NCBI RefSeq assembly: GCF_019443505.1
Contig: NZ_CP080377.1
Span: 3,658,001 to 3,722,000 of the forward strand
DNA length: 64,000 nt
DNA from: Janthinobacterium sp. PAMC25594
Lineage (GTDB): Bacteria > Pseudomonadota > Gammaproteobacteria > Burkholderiales > Burkholderiaceae_D
Reading direction: 5' to 3'
Below, one piece after another: positions 1-9,084 of this stretch (within the stretch, counting starts at the first letter, position 1; each line of letters starts with the position of its first letter). The notes under the pieces are model-generated. The model had not been told where the DNA came from, did not search any database, and saw only the letters and a program-made list of their open reading frames with translations. Made by a program: the position numbers and the translations under genes.

Positions 1-632
1 GGGCCAAGACCTTGCCCAAAGCCCTGTCGGTGGATGACGCCGTGCGCCTCGTGGCCCCCGCGCAACACCAGCAGGGCGCCGCCGAGCCGGAACAGCTGTG
101 CAACCGCGCCATGTTCGAGCTGCTGTATTCGAGCGGCTTGCGCGTGTCCGAACTGACCAGCCTGGACACCCATTACTGCAAGGCCGAGGGCGGCCGGCCC
201 GCCTCGCTGGGCTGGCTCGACATGGCCAGCTTCGAAGTCATCGTCACGGGCAAGGGCAGCAAGATGCGCAAAGTGCCCGTCGGCAAGGCAGCCCTCGTGG
301 CGCTGGCCAGCTGGCTGGCCGTGCGTCCGCCGGCAAAGGATGGCAGCGCTGCCTTGTTTTTAAGCACGCGCGGCACGCGCATTTCGCCGCGCGTGCTGCA
401 GCTGCGCCTGAAGGCGCACGCGCTGGCCGCCGAGATTCCCGCGAACGTGCACCCGCACGTGCTGCGCCACTCGTTTGCCTCGCACGTGCTGCAATCGTCG
501 GGCGACTTGCGCGCCGTGCAGGAAATGCTGGGCCATTCCAGCATCACCTCGACCCAGGTCTACACGGCCCTCGATTTCCAGCATCTGGCGCACGTGTACG
601 ACCAGGCGCACCCGCGCGCCAAGCTCAAGTAG
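1..632 (+). CDS. xerC: tyrosine recombinase XerC, C-terminal part (5' end outside window)
   Basis: XerC resolves chromosome dimers at dif together with XerD, acting in the cytoplasm with FtsK. The reading frame is open from base 3 and the gene enters from the left, so only about 210 C-terminal residues are visible. They form the catalytic domain: the first catalytic Arg in GLRVSEL, a Lys-containing beta-hairpin (KGSKMRKV), HVLRHSF with the His and second Arg, LGH, and the nucleophile Tyr in TQVYTAL. The tail (HLAHVYDQAHPRAK) is typical of XerC rather than XerD. The assignment is secure for a Xer-type recombinase; choosing XerC over XerD rests on the tail and on memory of this gene order in Burkholderiales. 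Confidence 0.9.
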   Translation, partial: AKTLPKALSVDDAVRLVAPAQHQQGAAEPEQLCNRAMFELLYSSGLRVSELTSLDTHYCKAEGGRPASLGWLDMASFEVIVTGKGSKMRKVPVGKAALVALASWLAVRPPAKDGSAALFLSTRGTRISPRVLQLRLKAHALAAEIPANVHPHVLRHSFASHVLQSSGDLRAVQEMLGHSSITSTQVYTALDFQHLAHVYDQAHPRAKLK

Positions 633-684
633 ACAGCCGCGCCCGTTGGCCAGCCTGATCCATATCAAGCGGATGCGCGCGCAT

Positions 685-714
685 TTGCAAGCTTTTGCAA
701 AATTCCGGCATAAT
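685..714 (+). promoter_or_regulatory. possible sigma-70 promoter for the GTPase gene
   Basis: TTGCAA (685-690), an 18-base spacer and CATAAT (709-714) lie about 60 bases before the GTPase start, after the xerC stop. The match is moderate. I could not identify a convincing Zur box around it. Confidence 0.35.
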
Positions 715-771
715 CGTCCGCATTCTTCCGCTTGCGCGGCGGCACCATCGATTACAGCATAGGCATCTCTC

Positions 772-1878
772 ATGGCACTGATTCCAACCACCATCCTCAC
801 CGGTTTCCTCGGTGCCGGCAAAACCACCTTGCTCAACCGCATACTGCAGGAAGACCATGGCATGCGCATCGCCGTGATCGAAAACGAGTTTGGCCAGGAA
901 AACATCGACAATGAAATACTGGTGCAGGATAGCAACGAGCACATCATCGAGATGAACAACGGCTGCATCTGCTGCACCGTGCGCGGCGACCTGATCGTGG
1001 GCTTGACGGAACTGGCGCGCAAGCGCGACGCCGGCCTGCTGGCGTTCGACCGCGTCGTCATCGAAACGACGGGCCTGGCCAATCCCGGCCCCGTGGCGCA
1101 AACCTTCTTTGTCGATGAAGAGGTGGGCAGCCACTACATGCTCGACGCCATCATCACGGTGGTCGATGCCCGCCATGCCATGAAGCAACTCGACGAATAC
1201 GAGGAAGCCCAGCGACAAGTGGGCTTTGCCGACAAGCTGCTGCTGTCGAAAACCGACCTCGTCAGTGAAGACGACGTGGCCACGCTGACGCGCCGCCTGA
1301 AGCGCATCAATCCCCGCGCGCCCATCGCCAAGGTCGATTTCGGCCGCGCGCCGCTGGCCGAAGTGCTCGACATCCGCGGTTTCAACCTGAATGAAAAGCT
1401 GGAACTGGACCCGGATTTCCTGGAGACAGAGACGGCGCACGTGCACGATCATGACAAAGCGCACGACCATGCACACGAGCACGATCACGCGCATGAGCAC
1501 GCACATGAGCACGCACATGAGCACAGCGACGCCTGCGCCACCGATTGCGGCCATGCCGACCACCACCATGCGCAGCACAGCGACGATATCGCCGCCTTTG
1601 TTTTCAAGAGCACGCAACCGTTCGACAGCGCCAAGCTCGATGAGTTCCTCGGCGGCCTGGTGCAAGTGTATGGTCCGCGCATGTTGCGCTACAAGGGCGT
1701 GCTGCTGATGCAGGGCGCCGAACGCAAGGTCGTCTTCCAGGGCGTGCACCAGCTGATGGGCAGCGACCTGGGCGCCAAATGGGGCGAAAACGAAGTGCGC
1801 GGCAGCAAAATGGTGTTTATTGGCAAGAATCTACCAAAAGACATTTTTATTCGCGGACTCGAACAATGTTTGGTATAA
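772..1878 (+). CDS. COG0523 (CobW/ZNG-type) G3E GTPase with His-rich metal-binding stretch
   Basis: This is a P-loop GTPase of the G3E family; members act as metallochaperones or insertases for zinc or cobalt enzymes. The Walker A motif GFLGAGKTT is at residues 11-19. The family-defining metal site GCICC is at residues 64-68. A guanine-specificity SKTD motif follows, and a CobW_C domain ends the protein. Between the G domain and CobW_C, roughly residues 222-270, there is a very His-rich run of H-x-H/H-E-H units that probably buffers metal ions. Length (368 aa) fits the family. It is followed by dksA, whose product here has lost most zinc-finger cysteines, a pairing that suggests zinc economy. 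The exact client is not readable from sequence. Confidence 0.88.
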   Translation: MALIPTTILTGFLGAGKTTLLNRILQEDHGMRIAVIENEFGQENIDNEILVQDSNEHIIEMNNGCICCTVRGDLIVGLTELARKRDAGLLAFDRVVIETTGLANPGPVAQTFFVDEEVGSHYMLDAIITVVDARHAMKQLDEYEEAQRQVGFADKLLLSKTDLVSEDDVATLTRRLKRINPRAPIAKVDFGRAPLAEVLDIRGFNLNEKLELDPDFLETETAHVHDHDKAHDHAHEHDHAHEHAHEHAHEHSDACATDCGHADHHHAQHSDDIAAFVFKSTQPFDSAKLDEFLGGLVQVYGPRMLRYKGVLLMQGAERKVVFQGVHQLMGSDLGAKWGENEVRGSKMVFIGKNLPKDIFIRGLEQCLV

Positions 1879-2359
1879 ACTAGTCGGGTTTTGCAAAATA
1901 CCCGTTGCAAAGCAGAAACAAAAGGGAAAGTTAAGCACGCTTTCCCGCTGTCCGCCACCCGTCTTGCTGGTATAAATCAACAAGTGGCCGCCTCTGATCG
2001 GCTAGGCAACAAATCGGGATGGCAATATAAGGCAAAGCGTGCCAAAATCAGCGACGAAAACGGCCCATGTCGTTCGCCTGTCATGAAATGCTGGCAAACT
2101 GCCGCTGGCCGCATGCCAGGCATGCAAGCGATCCACCCAACACGCCCGTTGTCGCGCGCATAGCGCGACTGGCATAGAGCGGTAAAAAGTTATCAACATG
2201 GCACCATAGCCTGCCGGTAGTCCTGGCTTTCGCCGGCAAGCCAAGGTCGCACGCAGTACAGCGGGACAGCAATGCCAAGCGGAACCTGTACAGTTGCTCG
2301 GTATCGCCGCATCAACTGATCAATTTGAAAACTCTGTCGTATCGAAGGTAAGCGAAGTT
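1879..2359. other. intergenic region between the GTPase and dksA
   Basis: No convincing gene lies in these 481 bases. A hairpin with CGGGT/ACCCG arms (1885-1904) follows the GTPase stop and may end that transcript, although no T-run follows. The rest is probably the long 5' leader and promoter of dksA. Open frames on both strands here have no start context or recognisable composition. Confidence 0.5.
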
Positions 2360-2812
2360 ATGACCAAAACTAATAAATCGACCCCGGCCGCCAGCCAAGA
2401 CATCCCTCTCATCAGCGAAGACCAAATTCGCGCCATGAGCGAAGATGACTACATGAATCCGGCACAACTGGCATTCTTCAAGGCGCGCCTGCAGCAGCTC
2501 GAAAAAGACTTGCTGAAAAACGCCGGCGAAACCACGGAACACTTGCGTGAAACCGTGCTCGTACCGGACCCTGCCGACCGCGCCACCATCGAGGAAGAGC
2601 ATGCGCTGGAACTGCGCACGCGCGACCGCGAGCGCAAATTGCTGAAGAAAGTACAGCAATCGATCGCCAGCATCGACGCCGGCGACTATGGCTGGTGCGA
2701 AGAAACGGGCGAGCCTATCGGCATCCCGCGCCTGATCGCCCGTCCGACCGCCACCCTGTCGCTGGAAGCCCAGCAACGGCGCGAACTGAAGCAAAAACTG
2801 TACGGCGACTGA
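2360..2812 (+). CDS. dksA: RNA polymerase-binding transcription factor DksA, reduced zinc-finger type
   Basis: DksA binds the RNA polymerase secondary channel and, with ppGpp, mediates the stringent response. The 150-aa protein has an acidic N-terminus, the coiled coil with the DPADRAT tip motif (the catalytically important D-x-x-D-x-A) and a C-terminal finger region. The finger reads C-E-E-T-G and then T-L-S-L-E-A: only the first of the four canonical zinc cysteines remains, similar to the zinc-independent DksA2 type known from Pseudomonas. The ATG at 2360 is preferred over an upstream in-frame start at 2294 because the conserved family N-terminus starts there. A strong terminator follows. 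Confidence 0.93.
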   Translation: MTKTNKSTPAASQDIPLISEDQIRAMSEDDYMNPAQLAFFKARLQQLEKDLLKNAGETTEHLRETVLVPDPADRATIEEEHALELRTRDRERKLLKKVQQSIASIDAGDYGWCEETGEPIGIPRLIARPTATLSLEAQQRRELKQKLYGD

Positions 2813-2860
2813 TCGCCCTTCCCCTTGCGCGGTCGCCCCGGCGGCCCCGCGATGGCGAAT

Positions 2861-2897
2861 AAAAAAGCACACAACCCCGGTTGCGTGCTTTTTTTTC
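2861..2897 (+). terminator. rho-independent terminator after dksA
   Basis: An A6 run, GCACACAACC, a short CC loop, GGTTGCGTGC and T8 form a stem with one mismatch. It sits about 50 bases after the dksA stop. The A-run/T-run symmetry makes it potentially active on both strands. Confidence 0.85.
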
Positions 2898-3035
2898 GTC
2901 CCGCGCCGACTACACTGAAGCAAACACGGCAGTGGCAAGTGCCGCTTGCAATTGCCTTTTCCATCCCCACTTTTGTGCCATGGGCGCGCAACCGCATGAC
3001 CTTGCACGCATCGGCACGAATCTTTTGAGGTCACT

Positions 3036-3572
3036 ATGGAACAATTTCACGGCACCACCATCCTCTGCTTCCGGCGCGGCAAGCAAGTCGCCCTGGGCGG
3101 CGACGGCCAGGTCACGCTCGGCAACATCGTCATGAAGGGCACGGCCCGCAAAGTGCGTAAGTTGTATCAGGGCAAAGTCCTGGTCGGCTTTGCCGGCGGC
3201 ACCGCCGACGCCTTCACCCTGCTCGACCGTTTTGAGGGCAAACTGGAAAAGCACCAGGGCAATTTGCTGCGCGCCTCCGTCGAACTGGCCAAGGACTGGC
3301 GCACCGACCGCGTGCTGCGCCGCCTGGAAGCGATGCTGCTGGTGGCCGACAGCGAGTCGACCCTGGTCATCACGGGCAATGGCGACGTGCTGGAACCGGA
3401 AGACGGCATCGGCGCCATCGGCTCGGGCGGCACCTATGCCCAGTCCGCCGCCAAGGCGCTGCAGGAAAATACGGACTTGTCGCCGGCCGAAGTAGTCAAG
3501 AAATCGCTGACCATCGCCGCGGAACTCTGTATTTACACGAACATGTCGCACATCATCGAGACCTTGGACTGA
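3036..3572 (+). CDS. hslV: ATP-dependent protease peptidase subunit HslV (ClpQ)
   Basis: HslV is the threonine-protease core that HslU unfolds substrates into; the complex degrades misfolded and regulatory proteins in the cytoplasm. After the propeptide MEQFHG the catalytic Thr7 begins the sequence TTILCFRRG, which would be the mature N-terminus. The [15 protein letters not shown] and GSGGTYA motifs of the family are present and the length (178 aa) is normal. The hslU start follows 35 bases later in the same direction, as in other proteobacteria, and a shared transcript is likely. Heat-shock control is usual for the family; I did not identify a sigma-32 promoter. Confidence 0.97.
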   Translation: MEQFHGTTILCFRRGKQVALGGDGQVTLGNIVMKGTARKVRKLYQGKVLVGFAGGTADAFTLLDRFEGKLEKHQGNLLRASVELAKDWRTDRVLRRLEAMLLVADSESTLVITGNGDVLEPEDGIGAIGSGGTYAQSAAKALQENTDLSPAEVVKKSLTIAAELCIYTNMSHIIETLD

Positions 3573-3607
3573 GTCCAAGCGCCCGAGCAAAGAATAGAAA
3601 GCCAACT

Positions 3608-4966
3608 ATGATCATGAACATGACCCCGGCGGAAATCGTCACCGAACTCGACAAGCACGTGGTGGGCCAGGCCAAGGCCAAGCGCGCCGTCGCCATCGCC
3701 CTGCGCAACCGCTGGCGCCGCCAGCAGGTGGCCGAGCCCCTGCGCCATGAAATCACGCCCAAGAACATCCTCATGATCGGCCCCACAGGCGTCGGCAAGA
3801 CGGAAATCGCGCGCCGCCTGGCCAAGCTGGCCGAAGCGCCGTTCATTAAAATCGAAGCGACCAAGTTCACCGAAGTCGGTTATGTGGGCCGCGACGTCGA
3901 CACCATCATCCGCGACCTGATCGACATCGGCATCAAGCAGACGCGCGCGCTGGAAATGAAGAAAGTGCGCGCACGCGCCGAAGATGCGGCCGAAGACCGC
4001 GTCATCGACATCCTCGTGCCGCCGGCGCGCGACTTCGGCTTCACGCCGAATACGCCAGCGGCCGTGGACAGCGGTAGCGGCGACACCACGCGCCAGACCT
4101 TCCGCAAGCGCTTGCGCCAGGGCGAGCTCGATGACAAGGAAATCGAGATCGAGCTGGCCGAAGCGGGTCCGCAGATGGAAATCATGGCGCCGCCGGGCAT
4201 GGAAGAAATGACGGAGCAGATCAAGTCCATGTTCTCGGGCGTGGGCGGGCAGCGCAAGAAGGCGCGCAAGGTCAAGATCCGCGAAGCGCTCAAATTGCTG
4301 GTCGAGGAGGAAGCGGCCAAGCTGGTCAACGAGGATGAACTGAAACAGAAAGCCATCCAGAACGTCGAGCAGAACGGCATCGTCTTCCTCGATGAAATCG
4401 ACAAGATCGCCTCGCGTTCGGAATCCGGCGGCGCCGACATCTCGCGCGCGGGCGTGCAGCGCGACCTGCTGCCGCTGGTCGAGGGCACGACCGTCAACAC
4501 CAAGTACGGCATGATCCGCACGGACCACATCCTGTTCATCGCCTCGGGCGCCTTCCACCTGTCGAAACCGTCGGACCTGATCCCGGAACTGCAGGGGCGC
4601 TTCCCCATCCGCGTGGAACTGGAATCGCTGTCGATCTCGGACTTCGAGCGCATTCTGACCAGCACCGACGCCTGCCTGACGATGCAGTACGAAGCCTTGC
4701 TGGCGACGGAAAACCTGACCTTGAAATTCGCCCCGGAAGGCATCACGCGTTTGGCGGAAATCGCCTATGCAGTCAACGAGCGCACGGAAAACATCGGCGC
4801 GCGCCGTCTGCACACGGTGATGGAAAAGCTGCTGGAAGAAGTGTCGTTTACGGCCAGCGAAAACAGCAGCAGCACGGAAAACCTGCTGGTGATCGATGCC
4901 GCGTACGTGAATGAACGCCTGGAAGCGCTGTCGGTCAACGAGGACCTGTCGCGCTACGTGCTGTAA
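3608..4966 (+). CDS. hslU: ATPase subunit HslU (ClpY) of the HslUV protease
   Basis: HslU is the hexameric AAA+ unfoldase that feeds HslV. Walker A is GPTGVGKT and Walker B is [10 protein letters not shown]. The pore loop lies near [11 protein letters not shown]. The inserted I-domain covers roughly residues 110-240, and the C-terminus LSRYVL is the conserved tail that docks into HslV. Length is 452 aa. Three ATGs sit at the start (3608, 3614 and 3620); the first has the best-placed purine-rich upstream stretch (agaaag), and the third would give the N-terminus MTPAEIV, commonly seen in homologues. It is co-directional with hslV. Confidence 0.97.
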   Translation: MIMNMTPAEIVTELDKHVVGQAKAKRAVAIALRNRWRRQQVAEPLRHEITPKNILMIGPTGVGKTEIARRLAKLAEAPFIKIEATKFTEVGYVGRDVDTIIRDLIDIGIKQTRALEMKKVRARAEDAAEDRVIDILVPPARDFGFTPNTPAAVDSGSGDTTRQTFRKRLRQGELDDKEIEIELAEAGPQMEIMAPPGMEEMTEQIKSMFSGVGGQRKKARKVKIREALKLLVEEEAAKLVNEDELKQKAIQNVEQNGIVFLDEIDKIASRSESGGADISRAGVQRDLLPLVEGTTVNTKYGMIRTDHILFIASGAFHLSKPSDLIPELQGRFPIRVELESLSISDFERILTSTDACLTMQYEALLATENLTLKFAPEGITRLAEIAYAVNERTENIGARRLHTVMEKLLEEVSFTASENSSSTENLLVIDAAYVNERLEALSVNEDLSRYVL

Positions 4967-4984
4967 TCAGGGAGGGGAAAACCG

Positions 4985-5179
4985 ATGGCAAACAAGGCAT
5001 TGGCGACGCGGCAGAAAATGCAGTTCCGCGTCGAACCCTCGCAAAAACCGCGCAACCCGGTCGCCACGGCCGCTCTGCAGCGCGCCGCTGGGGCGCACGT
5101 GAAGACCGTCTCAGGCCAGCGCCAGCAGGAAAAACGCCTGCTGGCGAAACTGCTGCTGAAGGTAGAAACGGACAAATAG
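4985..5179 (+). CDS. small basic conserved hypothetical protein
   Basis: A 64-aa protein rich in Lys, Arg, Gln and Ala with no hydrophobic segment, so probably cytoplasmic and possibly nucleic-acid binding. It has a very good ribosome binding site (ggaggggaaa) just ahead of the ATG and starts 18 bases after the hslU stop, so it is probably the last gene of the hslVU transcript. I do not recognise a domain. It is short, but the Shine-Dalgarno sequence, the position and the following hairpin make it a believable gene. Confidence 0.7.
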   Translation: MANKALATRQKMQFRVEPSQKPRNPVATAALQRAAGAHVKTVSGQRQQEKRLLAKLLLKVETDK

Positions 5180-5186
5180 GCCGCCC

Positions 5187-5214
5187 GCGGACGCCCTTTT
5201 CATAGGGCGTCCGC
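5187..5214. terminator. perfect hairpin between convergent transcripts
   Basis: GCGGACGCCC and GGGCGTCCGC form a perfect 10-bp stem around an 8-base loop. It lies between the small basic gene and the leftward beta-barrel gene. No clear T-run follows on either strand, so it may act as a transcript end or stabiliser rather than a classical terminator. Confidence 0.6.
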
Positions 5215-5244
5215 CATCAGGCCATCGTCTGCTGAACGTCCCCC

Positions 5245-5859
5245 TTAGAAGCGGTAGGACGCACCCAGCGAAAACATGTCGACCTTGCTCGTTTGCTTGC
5301 TGTTGTACTTGACGGGCACGCGGTCCCAGTCGAGGTGCAGCGACCAGTTCTGGTTCAGCGCATATGCCGTGCCAATGCCGTAGGTCAGGCCTGCCTTGTT
5401 CTGCTTGGCCGAACCGCCGCCCAGATAATCGACCTTGCCCTGCGTGTAGGCCACGCCGGCGCGCCCGCTCAGGGTAAAGGCATCGAACTGGTAGCCGAGC
5501 ACGCCCTGCACGCCGAGGCCGGTGAATTTGCCGCGACCAGCGCGCTTGCCGGCGCCCGTGTCGAAGCCGGACTTGACCTCGCCGCCTGTGTACCCCACCA
5601 GTTCAACCGAAGGCAGGGCCACGCCGCCCTGAAACGGCAGCGCGTCGAAACTGTAACCCAGGTAGGCCTTGCCATTGCGCTTGCTGCTTTTGTCGCAATC
5701 GCCTTGTCCTGGCAGGCAATCGAGGCCGCTATTGGCGCGAAAGCCGTAGCTGGCGCCCGCATAGACGGGACCCGGTGCAGGATCGGCAGCCGCGGCATGC
5801 AGGGGAGCGATGGTGGCCAGCGCCAGCAGCGCTGCGGGGAAACGGAAAGATGGGAACAT
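5245..5859 (-). CDS. outer-membrane beta-barrel protein (OmpA/OMP_b-brl-like, 8 strands)
   Basis: A 204-aa secreted protein: the signal peptide is about residues 1-23 (HAAA-ADP). Alternating amphipathic strands follow (YAGASYGF, AYLGYSF, VELVGYTG, VQGVLGYQF, GRAGVAYTQG, TYGIGTAYA, SLHLDWDR), and the C-terminal SLGASYRF ends in Phe, the usual signal for barrel assembly by BAM. Two cysteines (about 48 and 55) in the first extracellular loop could form a disulfide. It belongs to the small OmpA-type or OmpW-like barrels; its substrate or adhesive role cannot be told. It is divergent from the HTH regulator at 6028, which may control it. Confidence 0.75.
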   Translation of the reverse strand: MFPSFRFPAALLALATIAPLHAAAADPAPGPVYAGASYGFRANSGLDCLPGQGDCDKSSKRNGKAYLGYSFDALPFQGGVALPSVELVGYTGGEVKSGFDTGAGKRAGRGKFTGLGVQGVLGYQFDAFTLSGRAGVAYTQGKVDYLGGGSAKQNKAGLTYGIGTAYALNQNWSLHLDWDRVPVKYNSKQTSKVDMFSLGASYRF

Positions 5860-6027
5860 GGATAACCTCTACAAGTGGATGGATTGCCTGGTTGTAGCGC
5901 GCTGCGCGAGCCACAAGCGGGAGTGTCATCTCTTTTGCTAAAAAGTACTATCACCTTGTGCAAAGTGTCATTAAGGGCTACATTCGGTACCGTCACCCGC
6001 TACCAAACTTGTAAAAAAGGATATCTC

Positions 6028-6801
6028 GTGAGTTCACCTGAACTGGTTTTGCGCGTGCTGCGCACCCAATTGCGCGCCGCCGGCATCACGTACAAGGTAT
6101 TGGCCGAGCGCATCGCCATGAGCGAATCGAGCGTCAAGCGCATGTTTGGCCAGCACGACATGTCGCTGTCGCGCCTGGCCCTGATCTGCAAGGCCTCGGG
6201 CATCGCCATGGAAGATGTGCTGCGCGGCGCGGCCGACATCACGCCGCATGCCGACACGCTCACGCTGGTGCAGGAAAAGTCGCTGGTGGCGCATCCGCGC
6301 CTGCTGCTGGTGGCGATCTGCTGCCTCGGCCACTGGAGCCTGGAGCAGGTGGTGGAAACGTATGCGCTGACGCAGGCCGAATGCATCGGCTGCCTGGCCG
6401 AGCTGGACCGCCTGGGCTTGATCGAACTCAAGCCGCTGAACCGCTACAGCCTGCGCGTCTCGAACGCCTTCCACTGGCTGGCCGACGGCCCGGTGCAGCA
6501 GTACTTCCGCGAACACGTGGTGGCCGATTATTTCAGCGGCCACTTTGACGGCGCCGGCGAAACGCTGATGTGCATCCCGGCGCGCCTGTCGCTGTCGAGC
6601 GCGCAGGAACTGGTGCAAAAGATCCGCCAGCTGGCCGAGGAACTGGCGCGCCTGCACCAGAACGACCGCCGCCTCGCGCCCGCCGAGCGCGATGGCTTTA
6701 CCCTGCTGCTGGGATTTCGCTCATGGGAATTTGCCGCCTTCACGGCCCTGCGCCGCAGCGCGGCGGCGGCCAGCTACCAAACGGGTCCCAGGAACAGATA
6801 G
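6028..6801 (+). CDS. XRE-type helix-turn-helix transcriptional regulator
   Basis: A 257-aa cytoplasmic protein. Residues about 1-60 form a Cro/C1-like HTH (TYKVLAERIAMSESSVKRMF is the helix-turn-helix core). The remaining ~200 residues are a predicted helical regulatory domain with a winged-helix-like stretch (LTQAECIGCLAELDRLGLIE) and no recognised ligand pocket. The GTG start at 6028 is chosen because AAGG lies 7 bases upstream and the HTH begins there; the open frame extends to 5875 without support. The 3' end overlaps the convergent phospholipase gene by 28 bases. It probably regulates itself and/or the divergent barrel gene; this is inference. Confidence 0.8.
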   Translation: MSSPELVLRVLRTQLRAAGITYKVLAERIAMSESSVKRMFGQHDMSLSRLALICKASGIAMEDVLRGAADITPHADTLTLVQEKSLVAHPRLLLVAICCLGHWSLEQVVETYALTQAECIGCLAELDRLGLIELKPLNRYSLRVSNAFHWLADGPVQQYFREHVVADYFSGHFDGAGETLMCIPARLSLSSAQELVQKIRQLAEELARLHQNDRRLAPAERDGFTLLLGFRSWEFAAFTALRRSAAAASYQTGPRNR

Positions 6802-9026
6802 AAGGTGCTCTCGCCACCCTTCGAGGCGCCCGAGGCCACGTACACGGGGCCGAAACGCGTATCGACGGAGATGAAGGCGCTGCTGGCCTGCGTGAACTTG
6901 CTGGCTTTCCAGCGCTCGTTCTGGTCAAAGCCGCCGCCCATTTCCAGCGAAAAGCCGGCCCGCACGGCGCCGCCCAGGGTACTGGGCAGGGAACCGATGC
7001 GGCGCGCCATCACCACGCGCGCCAGGGCGATGCTGCGCCCGCTCACCGATTGAAAATCCGTGCCGGACAGGCGCAGGAAGCCGCCCAGGCTGAGCGGCGC
7101 CTCGCCGCGCTGCGCGCGCGCCCATTCGCCATACACGTGGCCGGCCCAGTTGCCGTAACCGAAAGCCTTCAATGCCGTCAGCGAAGAGCGGCCCAGCGGC
7201 GCTTCGCCCGAACCCGTGGTCGAGGCGCGCGTCCAGGTAGCGTCGAGCAGCGCGCCGCGCGTGGGGAAACCCGGCGAATCGAGCGTATCGACGCGGAACT
7301 GGACAAACTGGGTGGTGCCCAGCCCACGCGACTCGGGCTGCGTGGGATCGGCTGGTATCGCCAGCTTGCCCTTGATCTCCGTGCGCGTGACACCGAACTG
7401 CAAATCGCCCCAGGTACCGAACTCGCGTCCCAGCACCAGCGCCGCCGTCTGGCCGTTATACGTCACGCGCGCGCTGCGTCGGCCCTTGTCGAAGACATCC
7501 ATCGCCGACGAGGTGTACTGCAGCTGCGGCGCGATATACCACGGGTTGCCTGCGCCCAGCGGCTGCCAGAACTGCACGCCATAGCCGCGCGCATTGCCGA
7601 TCTGCGCCGTGCTGCGCAACTCGCCGCCCCAGCTGTTCAGGTTCGAATGCACATGCAGCAGCTTCAGGGCGAAGCTGTTGCTGTCTCTGAAATCGCTGGA
7701 CAGCTCCAGGCCCACGCGCAGGCGGTTGCTGGCCCATGGCGCTTCGACCGCCTTGATGGTGACCGTGCGCTGCTCGCCGGCATCGACCACGTCCGTCTCC
7801 ACGCGCGCCACGTCGCCGCGGCCATACAGCTTGGCCGCCGCCTTGAGCACATCTTCCTGGCTGACGGCCTGCCCTTCCACCAGGCCCGATTGCGCCTGCA
7901 GGATGCGCGGATTGATGTCGCCTTCGCTCTCCACGGCCAGGCGCGTGAGCGGCAGGGCCACGTCCAGCAAGGCCGGCGCCGCCAGGCGCAGCTGCTCGCG
8001 CGCCGCATACTGTTCCGGCGGCAGGGCCAGCGGCGCCAGGCGGGCGGCCAGCGCCTGCGCCGCCTGTTCGCCGGCGCGCATGGCGCGCGCATAGTTTTCG
8101 AAGTCGAGGAAACTGACACCCGTCAGATCCGGCGCCACCAGGATATCCTGCGCACGCAATTCCTTGAGCGAGCGCTGGACGTTCTGCTCCGTGAGGATCT
8201 GCAGCATCTGCTGCGCCACGCCGATGGCGCTGCCCAGCTCTTTTTCCGGCGCCAGCGGCGTGCCCACGTTGACGGCGATGATGATGTCGGCGCCCATGGC
8301 GCGCGCCATGTCGACGGGCAGGTTGCGCACCAGCCCCCCGTCCACGACCAGGCGGTTATTCACGCGCACGGGGGCAAACACGCCAGGCACGGCCAGCGAA
8401 GCGCGCATCGACAGGAACAGCGGCGTGTCGACCAGTTCCACCAGCTCGCCATTGACCAGGTCGGACGCCACCGAGCGGAAGGGCAGCGGCAGCTGGCTGG
8501 CGGGGCGGTCGCGCATGCCGGCCGGCAACAGCCGGTTCAGCGCCATTTCCAGCGCCGCATTGCTGGCCGCGGCCGGCGGCGTGGAAATGCCGTTGCGGCT
8601 GATGCCAAACTCGATGCGCGACGGCAGCAATAAATCTTCCTCGCGGCGGCGGAACGCCAGTTCGTCGCGCGGCGGCCGGTCGGCCACCACGCGTGCCCAA
8701 TTGGTCTCGCGCGCCATCTTTTCCAGGTCCGCCACGGAAGCGCCGGCCGCATACGCGCCGCCCACCACGCCACCCATGCTGGTGCCGACCACCATGTCGA
8801 TCGGCACATGCAGTTCCTGCAGCACTTTCAATACACCGATATGCGCGAAACCGCGCGCGCCGCCGCCCGACAGCACCAGCGCGATGCGCGGGCGCGCGGG
8901 CGCTGGAACGGTCACGCTGGAAACAGGGGAAGGCGTGGCAACGGGGACGTCGGCTGCGGCGCCGGCTTGCGGCAAGGCGCACAGCGCCGCCACGCAGCCC
9001 GCCAGGACGGCACGGATCGAGAACAT
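6774..9026 (-). CDS. patatin-like phospholipase with POTRA and beta-barrel (type Vd autotransporter-like, PlpD family)
   Basis: A 750-aa protein built as signal peptide (about 1-25), patatin domain (about 45-330), POTRA-like linker (about 345-430) and a C-terminal 16-strand Omp85-type barrel ending in FLGPVW. The catalytic dyad of patatin lipases is visible: oxyanion loop GGGARG, nucleophile Ser in GTSMG and Asp in VVDGG. This is the architecture of PlpD of Pseudomonas aeruginosa, a type V secretion protein carrying a lipase passenger. The gene lies after gspC in the same direction with a 58-base gap, and could be read from the same long transcript. Its 3' end overlaps the convergent HTH regulator. 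Confidence 0.88.
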   Translation of the reverse strand: MFSIRAVLAGCVAALCALPQAGAAADVPVATPSPVSSVTVPAPARPRIALVLSGGGARGFAHIGVLKVLQELHVPIDMVVGTSMGGVVGGAYAAGASVADLEKMARETNWARVVADRPPRDELAFRRREEDLLLPSRIEFGISRNGISTPPAAASNAALEMALNRLLPAGMRDRPASQLPLPFRSVASDLVNGELVELVDTPLFLSMRASLAVPGVFAPVRVNNRLVVDGGLVRNLPVDMARAMGADIIIAVNVGTPLAPEKELGSAIGVAQQMLQILTEQNVQRSLKELRAQDILVAPDLTGVSFLDFENYARAMRAGEQAAQALAARLAPLALPPEQYAAREQLRLAAPALLDVALPLTRLAVESEGDINPRILQAQSGLVEGQAVSQEDVLKAAAKLYGRGDVARVETDVVDAGEQRTVTIKAVEAPWASNRLRVGLELSSDFRDSNSFALKLLHVHSNLNSWGGELRSTAQIGNARGYGVQFWQPLGAGNPWYIAPQLQYTSSAMDVFDKGRRSARVTYNGQTAALVLGREFGTWGDLQFGVTRTEIKGKLAIPADPTQPESRGLGTTQFVQFRVDTLDSPGFPTRGALLDATWTRASTTGSGEAPLGRSSLTALKAFGYGNWAGHVYGEWARAQRGEAPLSLGGFLRLSGTDFQSVSGRSIALARVVMARRIGSLPSTLGGAVRAGFSLEMGGGFDQNERWKASKFTQASSAFISVDTRFGPVYVASGASKGGESTFYLFLGPVW

Positions 9027-9084
9027 GAAGACTCCTGTGGCGATGGCGGGACGGCGCCATCGGCAAAATACGATAAAAACAGCG

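Noticed and set aside
2294..2359. Upstream start for dksA
   Set aside because: The extension is not part of the conserved protein; the ATG at 2360 fits the family start.
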